64,000 nt of DNA from Cellulophaga sp. L1A9 (GTDB lineage: Bacteria; Bacteroidota; Bacteroidia; Flavobacteriales; Flavobacteriaceae), in contig NZ_CP047027.1 of NCBI RefSeq assembly GCF_009797025.1, forward strand, positions 4,650,001-4,714,000, in the 5' to 3' direction. Both the position numbers and the translations under genes were made by a program. Each line of letters starts with the position of its first letter. Positions within the stretch are counted from its first letter, which is position 1. Positions 54,814-63,822 of the stretch are shown here, in pieces. The notes below the pieces were generated by a model. The model was not told where the DNA came from, did no database searches, and worked only from the letters and a program-made list of their open reading frames with translations.

Positions 54814-55398
54814 ATGAAAAATAGACAATTAGAAGTAAGCGATTATGGATTGTATCTTTCTTCAACAGATAAGATAAATTCATTTTTAAAAGAAGAAAAA
54901 ATAAGAAGTAAAAAAATTTTAAGTTTCTTCCAAAATAATCATAATAAGTATCTGAAGTCAATAGGGCAAGGTGCTTGGCTTCCAATTTTACCTATAGATT
55001 CTGTAGAATACACAATTGAAATTAACAAAACATTAAATAAAGATTGGATTGAAGTTCATAGGATAGAAGGGTTTAACTTAGAAGTTGGAGAAGATAATAG
55101 TTTATGGGTAGGTTCATTGAGTAATCTCCATAATTGGGAGTCAAAAGATTACACAAGCGATAAAGATTTTAATTCCTATGAAACCTTAGATGGAGAATTG
55201 TGTTATGGTTCTCTTAGATTTGATATCACCAAAGGAAAATATTTAGTAGATGTAATAGGTTACAAGCGCAAAGAAGAGTTAGAATATCCTAATGCTAACT
55301 TTGGTTTTTCCTTTATTTTAAAAGAAGTGGAAGAATTATTTGGATATAAAGACCCTAGAGAAGATGATAAATATGATTTTAACATTGCTGAGATGTAA
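54814..55398 (+). CDS. Immunity protein of tip 7
   Basis: A 194-residue cytoplasmic protein, 4 bp after the toxin stop. No family recognised. It has a helical N-terminus (KINSFLKEEKIRSKKILSFF) and a beta-rich middle (WIEVHRIEGFNLEVGEDNSL). Assigned by pairing. Confidence 0.65.
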   Translation: MKNRQLEVSDYGLYLSSTDKINSFLKEEKIRSKKILSFFQNNHNKYLKSIGQGAWLPILPIDSVEYTIEINKTLNKDWIEVHRIEGFNLEVGEDNSLWVGSLSNLHNWESKDYTSDKDFNSYETLDGELCYGSLRFDITKGKYLVDVIGYKRKEELEYPNANFGFSFILKEVEELFGYKDPREDDKYDFNIAEM

Positions 55399-55603
55399 AC
55401 ATGGAATAATTTAATTAATTGCATCTCTAGTACTCGTTGCAAACGAGTAATATGTCTAAATAAGAAAATACATTGAAAGCTATCTAAACATTTAGGTAGC
55501 TTTTGTGTTTTTAAACACCAAATAGCGTGAGATAAAGAGGCCAAAAACTTGGCAAGCACAATAAAATATTTACGGAAAAGTACGTAAACTTGTAACAGGT
55601 TCA
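55399..55603. repeat. Intercassette spacer H
   Basis: REP variant 55425-55450 (CTAGTACTCGTTGCAAACGAG), hairpin 55474-55505, leader 55516-55603 (ATAGCGTGAGATAAAGAGGC). Confidence 0.72.
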
Positions 55604-56116
55604 TTGGCAGATTGCCCTTTTAGGTATCAAGGACAGTACGAGGATGTAGAAACTGGGTTGTATTATAACAGGTTTAGGTATTATTCTCCTGAAGAAGGCA
55701 TTTATATATCCCAAGACCCGATTGGGCTTGAAGGTGAAATGCCCAATATGTACAGCTATGTGCACAATTCTAACGGTTGGATAGATCCTTTTGGATTGGC
55801 TGAACATATAACTTTTCCGAATGAATCTTTACATCCCAAAGCACAAGGGACTTTTACGGTTAAAGCGACAGGTTACCATCATGCAGACAAAGTAGCCTTA
55901 TATAAATCAGCAGGATTAAAGGAAAGCTTTGATTCAAGTAAATGGATTTCTCACCATGTAAGTTATAACCCAGATACTGGTGACATGAGAATGCAATTAG
56001 TTTCACTTGAAGCACATAAAAAAAGTCACATAGGTGGTGTTAATGATTTTGAAAATCATCACAAAGTAAAATATAATACAGATGATGCATCTAAAATTGC
56101 CAAAGCTTGCAAATAA
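55604..56116 (+). CDS. Displaced Rhs tip 8: HNH/Endo VII-like toxin, duplicate of tip 1
   Basis: From [11 protein letters not shown] onward the protein equals tip 1 except His for Pro in [10 protein letters not shown]. The Rhs arm differs ([24 protein letters not shown]), so the duplication joins different arms to the same toxin. Identity continues through the immunity gene and spacer I. Confidence 0.8.
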   Translation: MADCPFRYQGQYEDVETGLYYNRFRYYSPEEGIYISQDPIGLEGEMPNMYSYVHNSNGWIDPFGLAEHITFPNESLHPKAQGTFTVKATGYHHADKVALYKSAGLKESFDSSKWISHHVSYNPDTGDMRMQLVSLEAHKKSHIGGVNDFENHHKVKYNTDDASKIAKACK

Positions 56117-56127
56117 AATTATAAAGA

Positions 56128-56607
56128 ATGAAAAGTAAATTTTTTACCGACCCTAATTTAACATTTAATGAAACTAAGTCAACTTTAGTTGAAGAGGATA
56201 TTGTAGAGAGCATTCCTTTTGATTTTGAAGGAAAAAAAGACTTTATTTTATTTTACACTCAATATAATGGTGTTGTCTTTCCATTTGGAGCATTTTTTTA
56301 TAGAGATTCTTTTTATGAAGTTAGGAGGGATGAATATAATTTGTTGGACGTAGGAGCTTTTTTTGAGATTTCTAACTCGGAAAACTCTATATTAAAAATG
56401 TGGGAATCATTTAAGGCAGATTTGAGAGCAAAAGATATCAGTTCTAAATACTTACCTTTTGGTAATGATTCTAGTGGAAATTTGTTCTGTATTGAGTCAA
56501 AAACTGGTGTTGTTGTTTATATCCAACACGAGAACCCAAAAAATATAACCAATGTTGCACCATCATTTTTAGATTTTTGTAATAAAATTCAAGAAGAGAT
56601 GAGATAG
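56128..56607 (+). CDS. SMI1/KNR4 (SUKH) family immunity protein, duplicate
   Basis: Same length as the protein at 45980, with Glu for Lys at residue ~29 (IVESIPF) and Val for Ile at ~74 (LLDVGAFF). Keeping an intact second copy argues for selection or very recent copying. Confidence 0.85.
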   Translation: MKSKFFTDPNLTFNETKSTLVEEDIVESIPFDFEGKKDFILFYTQYNGVVFPFGAFFYRDSFYEVRRDEYNLLDVGAFFEISNSENSILKMWESFKADLRAKDISSKYLPFGNDSSGNLFCIESKTGVVVYIQHENPKNITNVAPSFLDFCNKIQEEMR

Positions 56608-56905
56608 TATATGAGCCCGCTTTACCATATAGTATGGCTCTATTACTAGTTTGTAATTAATGGCAATATAAATAAGAAAATTATAAAGCTATAAATATAA
56701 AAATATTTTGGATTTTTTTATGATGAAAACTTCTCCTGCTAGCTCGTTTGCAACGAATGCCATATAAAGTAAGAAACAACAAAAAAGCTATCTAAGCATT
56801 TAGATAGCTTTTTAATTTCAAACACCAACTAGCACAAGGTAAAGAGGTCAAAAACTAGCCAAATAAAATATTTACGGAAAAGTACGTAAACTTGTAACAG
56901 GTTCA
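56608..56905. repeat. Intercassette spacer I
   Basis: A copy of spacer B with single-base changes: REP 56735-56761, hairpin 56781-56813, leader 56823-56905. After it the downstream toxins differ. Confidence 0.75.
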
Positions 56906-57493
56906 TTGGCAGATTGCCCTTTCAGGTATCAAGGACAGTACGAGGATGTAGAAACTGGGCTGTACTATAACAGGTTTAGGTATTACGCACCTGATCAAGG
57001 TATTTATATATCTCAAGACCCGATTGGGCTTGCTGGAAACAATCCGAATCTCTATGCGTACACTTTTGATAGCAATTCCGAAGTTGACCCTTTTGGGTTG
57101 GATTGTTCTAAAGCCAAAAAAATTCAAAACGAAATATCTCAAAAAACTTCATCAGTCTCGGCTGCTGTAACTCGGTGGTTAAAATCAAGTGATACTAAAT
57201 GGGCTAAAGCCTACAGACACTTTGCTGGTACAAACCCCAATTTTGCCAAGTTGATAAAAGGTAGAGTTATTGACCGAAGAATGAATAAGTGGATGAAAGG
57301 GAAATATGAAGATTTGTTTCCAGTTTCAAGTTTTGATAAAACAATTCCAGGTTCTGGAAGAATGAGACCCGATGCTTACTTTCCTGATTTAGATGGTCAA
57401 TCTGCCATATTTGATATCGGTGGTTCATCAAAGACAACTGGAATAGGAAAATACGATGGTTTAGCAGATATTGTAGAACCTATAATTTGGTAA
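56906..57493 (+). CDS. Displaced Rhs tip 9: PD-(D/E)XK-like nuclease toxin
   Basis: Rhs arm 1-65, ending VDPFGLDC, then a ~130-residue toxin. The C-terminal part [27 protein letters not shown] and [10 protein letters not shown] gives an R-P-D-x(n)-I-F-D-I...K-Y pattern, as in restriction-like toxins, where the second acidic residue and a Lys/Thr complete the site. Its partner is a pentapeptide-repeat protein, which strengthens a DNA-targeting reading. Confidence 0.7.
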   Translation: MADCPFRYQGQYEDVETGLYYNRFRYYAPDQGIYISQDPIGLAGNNPNLYAYTFDSNSEVDPFGLDCSKAKKIQNEISQKTSSVSAAVTRWLKSSDTKWAKAYRHFAGTNPNFAKLIKGRVIDRRMNKWMKGKYEDLFPVSSFDKTIPGSGRMRPDAYFPDLDGQSAIFDIGGSSKTTGIGKYDGLADIVEPIIW

Positions 57494-57496
57494 AGA

Positions 57497-58105
57497 ATGA
57501 AGAAAACAAAAGAAAAGTGGTTAGATGAAGAGTTTTTAGTAGAAATGAGTAAGGTTATTACTAAACTAACTGAAAAAGGAGCACAAATAAGTAATACGGA
57601 CTTGTCAGGAATTGTAATAGACAACAAATCGCCAGTAGAACAATTAAGAAAGTCTTATTTATTTGAATCAAAATTATTAAATGTTGATTTATCTTATTCT
57701 ACTATTTCAGGTTCAGCAAATCAAAGCGATTGGCGAAAAGTAATTCTAACGAAAGCAAAATTGGACAGATGTTCAATAAATAAATCTCAAATCAAAGAAT
57801 GTAATTTTCAAGAAGCAAAATTAGTAATCAATGCAGACGATACAATATTTGAAAATTGTAGTTTTGTAAATGCAAAATTAGGGATTGGAACTTATGGCTA
57901 CGAGTACGGAGGAAGAAGAACCAAGTTCTACAACTGTGATTTTACAGATGCTGTATTCCGAAATCAAGAATTTAGAGCTTCTCGATTTTACAATTGCAAT
58001 TTTACTAACACAAAATTCGTTAATTGTGATTTAAGAGGAATTAAAATTGAGGGAAACAAACCCAAAGATGAGCAGTTTGAAAAAATGGATGTTCCTCAAT
58101 TCTGA
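57497..58105 (+). CDS. Pentapeptide-repeat immunity protein of tip 9
   Basis: A 202-residue cytoplasmic protein 3 bp after the toxin. Many A(D/N)LxX-type repeats are visible: LLNVDLSYSTISG, KVILTKAKLDRCSINKS, CNFQEAKL, NCDFTDAVFRNQEFRASRFY, NCNFTNTKFVNCDLRG. Such right-handed quadrilateral helices can mimic B-form DNA (Qnr, MfpA). Immunity by DNA mimicry is inferred and would be unusual for an Rhs partner. Confidence 0.82.
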   Translation: MKKTKEKWLDEEFLVEMSKVITKLTEKGAQISNTDLSGIVIDNKSPVEQLRKSYLFESKLLNVDLSYSTISGSANQSDWRKVILTKAKLDRCSINKSQIKECNFQEAKLVINADDTIFENCSFVNAKLGIGTYGYEYGGRRTKFYNCDFTDAVFRNQEFRASRFYNCNFTNTKFVNCDLRGIKIEGNKPKDEQFEKMDVPQF

Positions 58106-58767
58106 CAATACTTCTAAAACAATTTTAAGGAAAAATCATAAAAAGGCAACCAAAACGGTTGCTTTTTTATACTCAAAAACTTTGTTTTCAGCCATTTTAA
58201 AGAAAGTTATTAATATTTACCTCTTTTTTCTCAATCCTTTTATTTTAGGGCGTTTCCGCCCATTTTTGCCCCTTTTTCTTTTTCTGCCCAGTATTCGTAG
58301 TATTTAGGCGGTTTTTTGGTGGGCAAAAACATCACAAAAAAAGTCCCAAAAGAACACAAAAAAAAGCCCCAAAAAAAAGACAAAAAAACCGAACAGAAAC
58401 CCCAAAACGAGTAAAAAAGGAAGCCTACATAATATCAAAAAAAACAGACTACAAACAAGAAAAAGCCCCAAACCGCTAAAGCGGTTTAAAAAGAAAATCT
58501 AAAAAAGCGTTTCGTTTTATAGAAATAATGACTTTTACAAACTCAAATAATAGTCAAAAATTACATTTAAAAAATGCAAATATCAGATTGAAAATCGCAA
58601 TAAAAACAGCCCCCCAAAATGGCGTAATTATTAATAAGTCCATCATTTAAAAACGCTGTAAAATTCTAATAAAACGAACATTAAATACTTAAAAAATCGA
58701 GTTTAGAATTGCAACAAAAAATATTGGATTTTAAGGCAAAAAATGAATCGTTTGCAACGTAAACAAA
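58106..58767. repeat. Duplicated noncoding block preceding long-arm cassette 10
   Basis: Hairpin terminator 58138-58169 (AAAAGGCAACC/GGTTGCTTTT), then the second copy of the block at 49190-49827. The 5' part is diverged (TTTTAGGGCGTTTCCGCC against TTTTCGGGTGTTTTCGCC); from about 58370 onward the two are almost identical up to the Rhs junction. Confidence 0.72.
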
Positions 58768-58908
58768 AACCAAACAGACCGTAAATACAATGCGGGCGGG
58801 CAATTAGCAGAAGCTAATGGAACCAAATACCATTATGATGAAGAGGGTAACCTTGTCATAAAACGAACCCCGAAAGGCACTTATAAGTACCAATGGTATG
58901 GCAACGGA

Positions 58909-59910
58909 ATGCTTAAAGCTGTAGAACGCCCAGACCAACAAACAATAAGTTTTGAGTATGATGCTTTAGGCAGAAGAACCGCTAAAATTGATCAGCCTAA
59001 ATTTGGCAATCAAGGTACAATTACCCGTTTTGTTTGGGATGGTAATGTACCGTTGCACGAATGGCACTACAAACTAAAAATCAGACCAGATTTAGTGGTA
59101 GATGAATTTGGGTTACTGAGCACAAGCAAACCAGAACCCATTCAAAATTTAATTACATGGGTTTTTGATGAAAATAGCTTTAAACCCGCAGCCAAAATTA
59201 CAGAAGAAGACACCTACTCTATTATTACAGATTATTTAGGGACACCTGTAGAAATGTACAATAGTAAAGGTGAAAAAACTTGGCAAGTTGAATATGATAT
59301 TTACGGAAAAGTACGTAAACTTGTAACAGGTTCATTGGCAGATTGCCCTTTTAGGTATCAAGGACAGTACGAGGATGTAGAAACTGGGTTGTATTATAAC
59401 AGGTTTAGGTATTACGCACCTGATCAAGGTATTTATATATCTCAAGATCCGATTGGGTTACATTCTGGTGAATTTAATTTTTATGCCTTTGTAGGAGACC
59501 CTAACCGTTTGGTAGATGTTTTTGGTTTGGATTGCCAACCAAGAGACTCTAAAGGTAAGTTTATGAAAAAAGGGGGAGATGACTCAATGCCTGGAAAAGA
59601 CTTTGAGAAAATTATTGCGGATAAATTAGAAAAAAATCCTAAAGTTGATTTAATTCGCACTCAAATACACGTAAAAACTTCCAAAGGAGACAGATATATG
59701 GATACGCTGTTCAGAAATAATAGAACAGGTAAAGTTTATCACGGAGAGGTTAAAGGTAATTCTGCAAGAAGAAGTCCTTTACAGAGAGACAAAGATGCTC
59801 TTATTGATAGTGGTCAGGGAACTTTTGGAACTGGAGATTCTGTGCCAAAAGATTTGAAAGGAACTTCTACAGATGGAATAACGACAATTGTACTAAATCC
59901 CAAAGGATAA
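58909..59910 (+). CDS. Displaced Rhs fragment 10 (long arm) with PD-(D/E)XK-like nuclease toxin
   Basis: In-frame Rhs homology starts at about 58768; the first ATG is at 58909. After the core ([18 protein letters not shown]; then VDVFGLDC, a diverged DPFGL) comes a ~125-residue toxin. RTQIHVKTSKGDRYMDTLF and GKVYHGEVKGNSARRSPLQR form a clear D...E-x-K restriction-like site followed by basic residues. Its toxin differs from that of tip 9. Confidence 0.78.
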   Translation: MLKAVERPDQQTISFEYDALGRRTAKIDQPKFGNQGTITRFVWDGNVPLHEWHYKLKIRPDLVVDEFGLLSTSKPEPIQNLITWVFDENSFKPAAKITEEDTYSIITDYLGTPVEMYNSKGEKTWQVEYDIYGKVRKLVTGSLADCPFRYQGQYEDVETGLYYNRFRYYAPDQGIYISQDPIGLHSGEFNFYAFVGDPNRLVDVFGLDCQPRDSKGKFMKKGGDDSMPGKDFEKIIADKLEKNPKVDLIRTQIHVKTSKGDRYMDTLFRNNRTGKVYHGEVKGNSARRSPLQRDKDALIDSGQGTFGTGDSVPKDLKGTSTDGITTIVLNPKG

Positions 59911-59912
59911 AA

Positions 59913-60539
59913 ATGAAAAACGACATTTTAGAAAAAATACAATCAATAGTAGGCGATAATTTAAACAAAAATGGTTTTAAACCTAATAAGGCACTTAGTC
60001 TATATAAGTATAACGACAAGGATTATCGTGCAGATTTTGTTTTTGATGTAAAGAATAGAGGTAATAGTTGCTTTCAACATATTAAATATGAATTCACTAA
60101 TAAACAGTTGGATAAAATATTTAAAAAATTTGATAATAAATTGAGAGAAAAAAAAGGGAATATGGTATTAGATTTTAGTCGACCTGCACTTTTAATAACC
60201 GATTGGAAAAAAATACTAAACAAACACAACATAGATATTACTGGATTTTGGTTTAAATCTTATGATAACGTTGAAGAAGTTGAAGAAAATAGGGAGAAGT
60301 ATTTGCGTTTTACTGATTTAGCAATTGAATTAAAAAACAAATTGCAGAATACAGAAATTTTAAAGGAATATCTACTAGACAATTATACAGAATATCATTT
60401 ACGAATGTATATGTGTATTGCATACATAAATGATGAAAGTTTGGAAGAAGCATTTAAAGTTGTTCAAGAAATTAGCAAAGACTATATAGAACATCTTAAA
60501 AAGGATTTAAAAGATTTTTACGATTTACTTATTGAATAG
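59913..60539 (+). CDS. Immunity protein of tip 10
   Basis: A 208-residue cytoplasmic protein starting 2 bp after the toxin. It opens ILEKIQSIVGDNLNKNGFKP and SLYKYNDKDYRADFVFDV, loosely like DUF4304-type proteins, and ends in a helical segment. No firm family. Immunity is inferred from pairing. Confidence 0.65.
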   Translation: MKNDILEKIQSIVGDNLNKNGFKPNKALSLYKYNDKDYRADFVFDVKNRGNSCFQHIKYEFTNKQLDKIFKKFDNKLREKKGNMVLDFSRPALLITDWKKILNKHNIDITGFWFKSYDNVEEVEENREKYLRFTDLAIELKNKLQNTEILKEYLLDNYTEYHLRMYMCIAYINDESLEEAFKVVQEISKDYIEHLKKDLKDFYDLLIE

Positions 60540-60754
60540 AAAGCAACCTAAAAGTTGCTTTCTAGCCCTAAACCTTCGCTAGCACTCGTCCGTAACGAGT
60601 GCCATATCGAGTAAGAAATAATAATATAAGCTATCTAAACATTTAGATAGCTTTTGTATTCTCAAACACCAACTAGCGTGAGATAAAGAAGTCAAAAACT
60701 TGCCAAGCACAATAAAATATTCTCTAAAAAGTACGTAAACTTGTAATAGGTTCA
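60540..60754. repeat. Intercassette spacer K
   Basis: Small hairpin 60540-60562 (GAAAGCAAC/GTTGCTTTC), REP palindrome 60577-60603 (TAGCACTCGTCCGTAACGAG then TGCC, with a changed loop), hairpin 60627-60656, leader 60667-60754 with the TTCTCTAAAAAGTACG junction. Confidence 0.75.
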
Positions 60755-61324
60755 TTGGCTGATTGCCCTTTTAGGTATCAAGGACAGTACGAGGATGTAG
60801 AAACTGGGCTGTACTATAAACGACGAAGATATTATGCGCCGGATGAAGGTATTTGCTTAAATCACGATCCTATAAAACTTAGTGGTGGTGACAATCTATA
60901 TGCATATACCAAAGATGTTAATTTATTGGTTGATCCAATGGGATTGACCCCGTTAGATCAAGGTGGATTCTCCGTATATGGTTTATTTGAAGAAGGTGCT
61001 AAAGAACCATATTACATAGGTATTTGTAATGATTCTAACCGACGTTTAGGAGAGCATATTGATACGGGTCGAGCAGATGTAGATACAGAATTAAAAGTTT
61101 TAAAAGATGATTTAACTTTTGCTGAAGCAAGAGGTAATGAACAACACTTAATAGAAAAACACGGTACAAAAACAGGTACTATTGGTGAAGAAATTGGCCC
61201 AAATAACAAAGGTAATAAGATAAATTCATTTGATAAAAATCGTACCGATGCTAGAGGTAAAAAGTTAAAAGCAGAATACGATAACGCTAAAGGAAAAGGT
61301 AAATCAAAAGTTAAATGTGGATAA
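60755..61324 (+). CDS. Displaced Rhs tip 11: GIY-YIG nuclease toxin
   Basis: The Rhs arm is the most diverged in the array ([26 protein letters not shown]). The toxin has a clear GIY-YIG pattern: GGFSVYGLFEEG, PYYIGICNDSNRRLGEHIDT, and the downstream Glu in EARGNEQHLIEKHG. The closing GPNNKGNKINSFDKNR and a Lys-rich end follow. Starts at the internal TTG. Confidence 0.8.
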   Translation: MADCPFRYQGQYEDVETGLYYKRRRYYAPDEGICLNHDPIKLSGGDNLYAYTKDVNLLVDPMGLTPLDQGGFSVYGLFEEGAKEPYYIGICNDSNRRLGEHIDTGRADVDTELKVLKDDLTFAEARGNEQHLIEKHGTKTGTIGEEIGPNNKGNKINSFDKNRTDARGKKLKAEYDNAKGKGKSKVKCG

Positions 61325-61330
61325 AATAAT

Positions 61331-61849
61331 ATGAAAGGAAACGATAACTATAAAGGAATACTAAAAGCAGGTGATATCTTCTGTATACCCTTATTTATAG
61401 ACCCTAAAGAAAAAGCTACTAAGAGTTATACTCGTGTAAAATATCCTGAAGATAAACAATATGCTTTTGGAAGATTTATAGAAGATCGAGCTGGCGGCGG
61501 TGTTTTAGTTGAAGTGTTTGAAAAAACAATGACTCTTAAAGATTATAATCAAGATTTAGTTAAAGAATCGGGAAGATTATTTCCACCAGTTACAACTTCT
61601 GGTCTTGAGTTTACAAAAAAAAGATGGAGACTAGTAAGTTCAGATCAAGATTATGACAAAATTAATGACTCTGATTACAAACAAATTAACCTTGTTATTG
61701 GAACTTATGATGATTTAAGAGTAAAAAACCTTTATGCTAATAAGGAAACTGAAATATCTGAGAAAGAAGCTGAACAATATGAAGCTTGGAAGGTATGGCA
61801 ACCAAATCAACTAGAAAAGCGTATTATTAAAGAATTGTTTGTGAATTAA
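61331..61849 (+). CDS. Imm26-like immunity protein of tip 11
   Basis: A 172-residue cytoplasmic protein 6 bp after the toxin. LKAGDIFCIPLF and YAFGRFIEDRAGGGVLVEVF match Imm26 (G-D-I-F-x-I-P-L...y-a-f-G-R-v). This is the better of the two Imm26-like proteins in the array, and both partner GIY-YIG-like toxins. Confidence 0.78.
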   Translation: MKGNDNYKGILKAGDIFCIPLFIDPKEKATKSYTRVKYPEDKQYAFGRFIEDRAGGGVLVEVFEKTMTLKDYNQDLVKESGRLFPPVTTSGLEFTKKRWRLVSSDQDYDKINDSDYKQINLVIGTYDDLRVKNLYANKETEISEKEAEQYEAWKVWQPNQLEKRIIKELFVN

Positions 61850-62100
61850 TCAGATATAACAGAGTCACTTTCTTTTTTTATAGGGAGTGACTTTTTATTT
61901 TTTATAAAACGAATTTCTTTTACATTCTGCCAGCTCTGCAAAGTTTGTATCATTCCTAATAAGAAAAACAAAAAAGCTATCTAAACATTTAGATAGCTTT
62001 TTTGTTTTCAAAAATTGACTAGCGCGATATAAAGAAGTCAAAAACTTGCCAGGCAAAATAAAATATTTACGGAAAAGTACGTAAACTTGTAATAGGTTCA
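61850..62100. repeat. Intercassette spacer L, without a clear REP
   Basis: Hairpin 61861-61896 (AGTCAC/GTGACT with T-rich tail), second hairpin 61972-62003, leader 62012-62100. The REP palindrome seen in other spacers was not found here. Confidence 0.68.
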
Positions 62101-62589
62101 TTGGCAGATTGCCCTTTCAGGTATCAAGGACAGTACGAGGATGTAGAAACTAGGCTGTACTATAACAGGTTTAGGTATTACTCGCCTGATAGTGGAACGT
62201 ATATAAGTCAAGATCCATTAGGTATACAAAGTGCTAATCCAAATATATATGCTTACGTACACGATTCGAATTCATTTATTGACCCTTTTGGATTAAAAGA
62301 ATTATATGCTTTATTAGCCAAAAAAGATGGTTGGTATCCAGTTATGGAATGGGGTAAAAAACAGCCAATTGGCGAAATGTTTTTGAAAGAGGGTGAGTTA
62401 TGGAAGCTAGGAGAAACAAAAAATCCAAAAACAAGATACTCCCTAAAATGGTTAGAAAAAATGAATTTAGAGAAAGTAGGAACTCATAATGGGCCTAAAA
62501 AATTAATGCAAATGCTTGAAAGAATGAAATTAAAAGGCTACTTAGCTTGGAAAGGATTTTTACCAGCAGGAAATAAAGCTTGTCATTAA
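62101..62589 (+). CDS. Displaced Rhs tip 12: URI/GIY-YIG-like toxin, duplicate of tip 4
   Basis: Toxin residues (ELYALLAKKDGWYPVMEWG to GFLPAGNKACH) are identical to those of the long fragment at 49864, but on a short arm with [11 protein letters not shown] instead of YYNAEEGVFIS. The switch lies within the Rhs arm near 62220, and identity then runs about 1 kb through immunity gene and spacer into the next cassette. Confidence 0.78.
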   Translation: MADCPFRYQGQYEDVETRLYYNRFRYYSPDSGTYISQDPLGIQSANPNIYAYVHDSNSFIDPFGLKELYALLAKKDGWYPVMEWGKKQPIGEMFLKEGELWKLGETKNPKTRYSLKWLEKMNLEKVGTHNGPKKLMQMLERMKLKGYLAWKGFLPAGNKACH

Positions 62590-62591
62590 TT

Positions 62592-63023
62592 ATGAGAATA
62601 TCAGTAAATTGTGATACTTACCTAACTTTTATTATTGAGTTAAGAAAAGAACTTGAAGTTGTTTGGGATAAAATAAATGAGAAATATAAGAATATTAAAG
62701 AACCAAATACAATTGGTTTTGCTTTTAGATGTTTACCCGATGAAATTGGGCGTAAAACATTTAGAAGATTTGATAAAGATGATGCCTATTTGACTTTAGA
62801 CATAGCCACAAGTTATGAAAAATATAAAAAGATGTATAAGACAGAAATACGCCATGATTTAGGTCATACCTTTTACAATTATTTAGAAGATTCCTTAAAA
62901 AAATATAAGTTCAAAGAAATTGATTCAAAAGAATTACTATCCGATATAAAAAATTGGTGTAATGAAATTGGTTGGTTAGAAGAAGAGGTCGATTATTCAA
63001 AAGATTTAGATTATCCTGAATAA
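62592..63023 (+). CDS. Immunity protein of tip 12, duplicate
   Basis: Protein identical to that at 50886; the genes differ by a few silent bases (AATACAATTGG against AATACAATCGG). ATG at 62592, 2 bp after the toxin stop. Confidence 0.75.
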   Translation: MRISVNCDTYLTFIIELRKELEVVWDKINEKYKNIKEPNTIGFAFRCLPDEIGRKTFRRFDKDDAYLTLDIATSYEKYKKMYKTEIRHDLGHTFYNYLEDSLKKYKFKEIDSKELLSDIKNWCNEIGWLEEEVDYSKDLDYPE

Positions 63024-63286
63024 AAAAGTTATAATCCATAAACAAAAACATTATAATTATTTAAGTTTTGAAAATTTGGAATGCTTAGAAATGAAAGATA
63101 ATAGCGACCCTGCTACCGCCGTTTAAAACGAGTGCCATATCGAGTAAGTAATAATAATATAAGCTATCTAAACATTTAGATAGCTTTTGTATTCTCAATC
63201 ACCAACTGGCGCGAAATAAAGAGGTCCAAATTTGCCATGCAAAATAAAATTTTCTCTAAAAAGTACGTAAACTTGTAACAGGTTCA
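63024..63286. repeat. Intercassette spacer M
   Basis: Copy of spacer E: REP 63109-63135, hairpin 63160-63189, leader 63200-63286. It leads to a different toxin than the original, which places the crossover inside the Rhs arm. Confidence 0.75.
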
Positions 63287-63802
63287 TTGGCAGATTGCCC
63301 TTTTAGGTATCAAGGACAGTACGAGGATGTAGAAACTGGGCTATACTATAATAGGTTTAGGTATTACTCTCCTGATGAAGGTGTATATATTTCACAAGAC
63401 CCGATTGGGCTTGCAGGTGGAATGCCTAATTTGTATAGTTATGTGCATGATAGTAATGCTTGGGTAGACCCATTTGGTTTAGCAAGGTCTAATGCAGGAA
63501 AAGCCGCTCTGCACAAAGGAATAATGAATGACCCAAAACAACCTAGTCATATTAGGGGTTGGTTCAAACAACAATATAATAATGCTGTCCCATTTAGTAA
63601 AATGACTGTTCCACCGGGTTATGATCGCGCTCATTTTAGAGGTTATGAAAGTGCTAAAGGTTATGATTACAGGTATTCAGAATTAAATTTAGAAGCAAAC
63701 CATAAATTACAGCATAAGTATGATGATTATGGAGCCAAGAATAAAAAAGGAGAGAGTATATCTAAAAAGGGCAAAAAGAAAGGAAAAATAAAGTGTAATT
63801 AA
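63287..63802 (+). CDS. Displaced Rhs tip 13: polymorphic toxin type 8 (Ntox8)-like
   Basis: Rhs arm 1-65 ([11 protein letters not shown]), toxin 66-171. [20 protein letters not shown] then [19 protein letters not shown] matches the P-G-x-d-x-A-H-x-x-G-x-E-x-A-K-G...[11 protein letters not shown] pattern recalled for Ntox8, a predicted nuclease. Lys-rich end. The immunity gene runs off the window. Confidence 0.75.
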   Translation: MADCPFRYQGQYEDVETGLYYNRFRYYSPDEGVYISQDPIGLAGGMPNLYSYVHDSNAWVDPFGLARSNAGKAALHKGIMNDPKQPSHIRGWFKQQYNNAVPFSKMTVPPGYDRAHFRGYESAKGYDYRYSELNLEANHKLQHKYDDYGAKNKKGESISKKGKKKGKIKCN

Positions 63803-63822
63803 ACTCTTAAATTTATTTGGAA

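Noticed and set aside
45283..63135. Palindromic repeats between cassettes as a CRISPR array
   Set aside because: The repeats are about 1 kb apart, vary in the stem and are separated by coding units, not by short spacers.
45286..63135. REP-like palindromes as integron attC sites
   Set aside because: No integrase gene is present, the cassettes are joined by long Rhs homology arms, and the attC core-site pairs are absent.
45456..63802. The tips as independent genes expressed from their TTG codons
   Set aside because: The TTG is an internal Leu codon of the Rhs core with in-frame homology continuing upstream, and no ribosome-binding site is seen.
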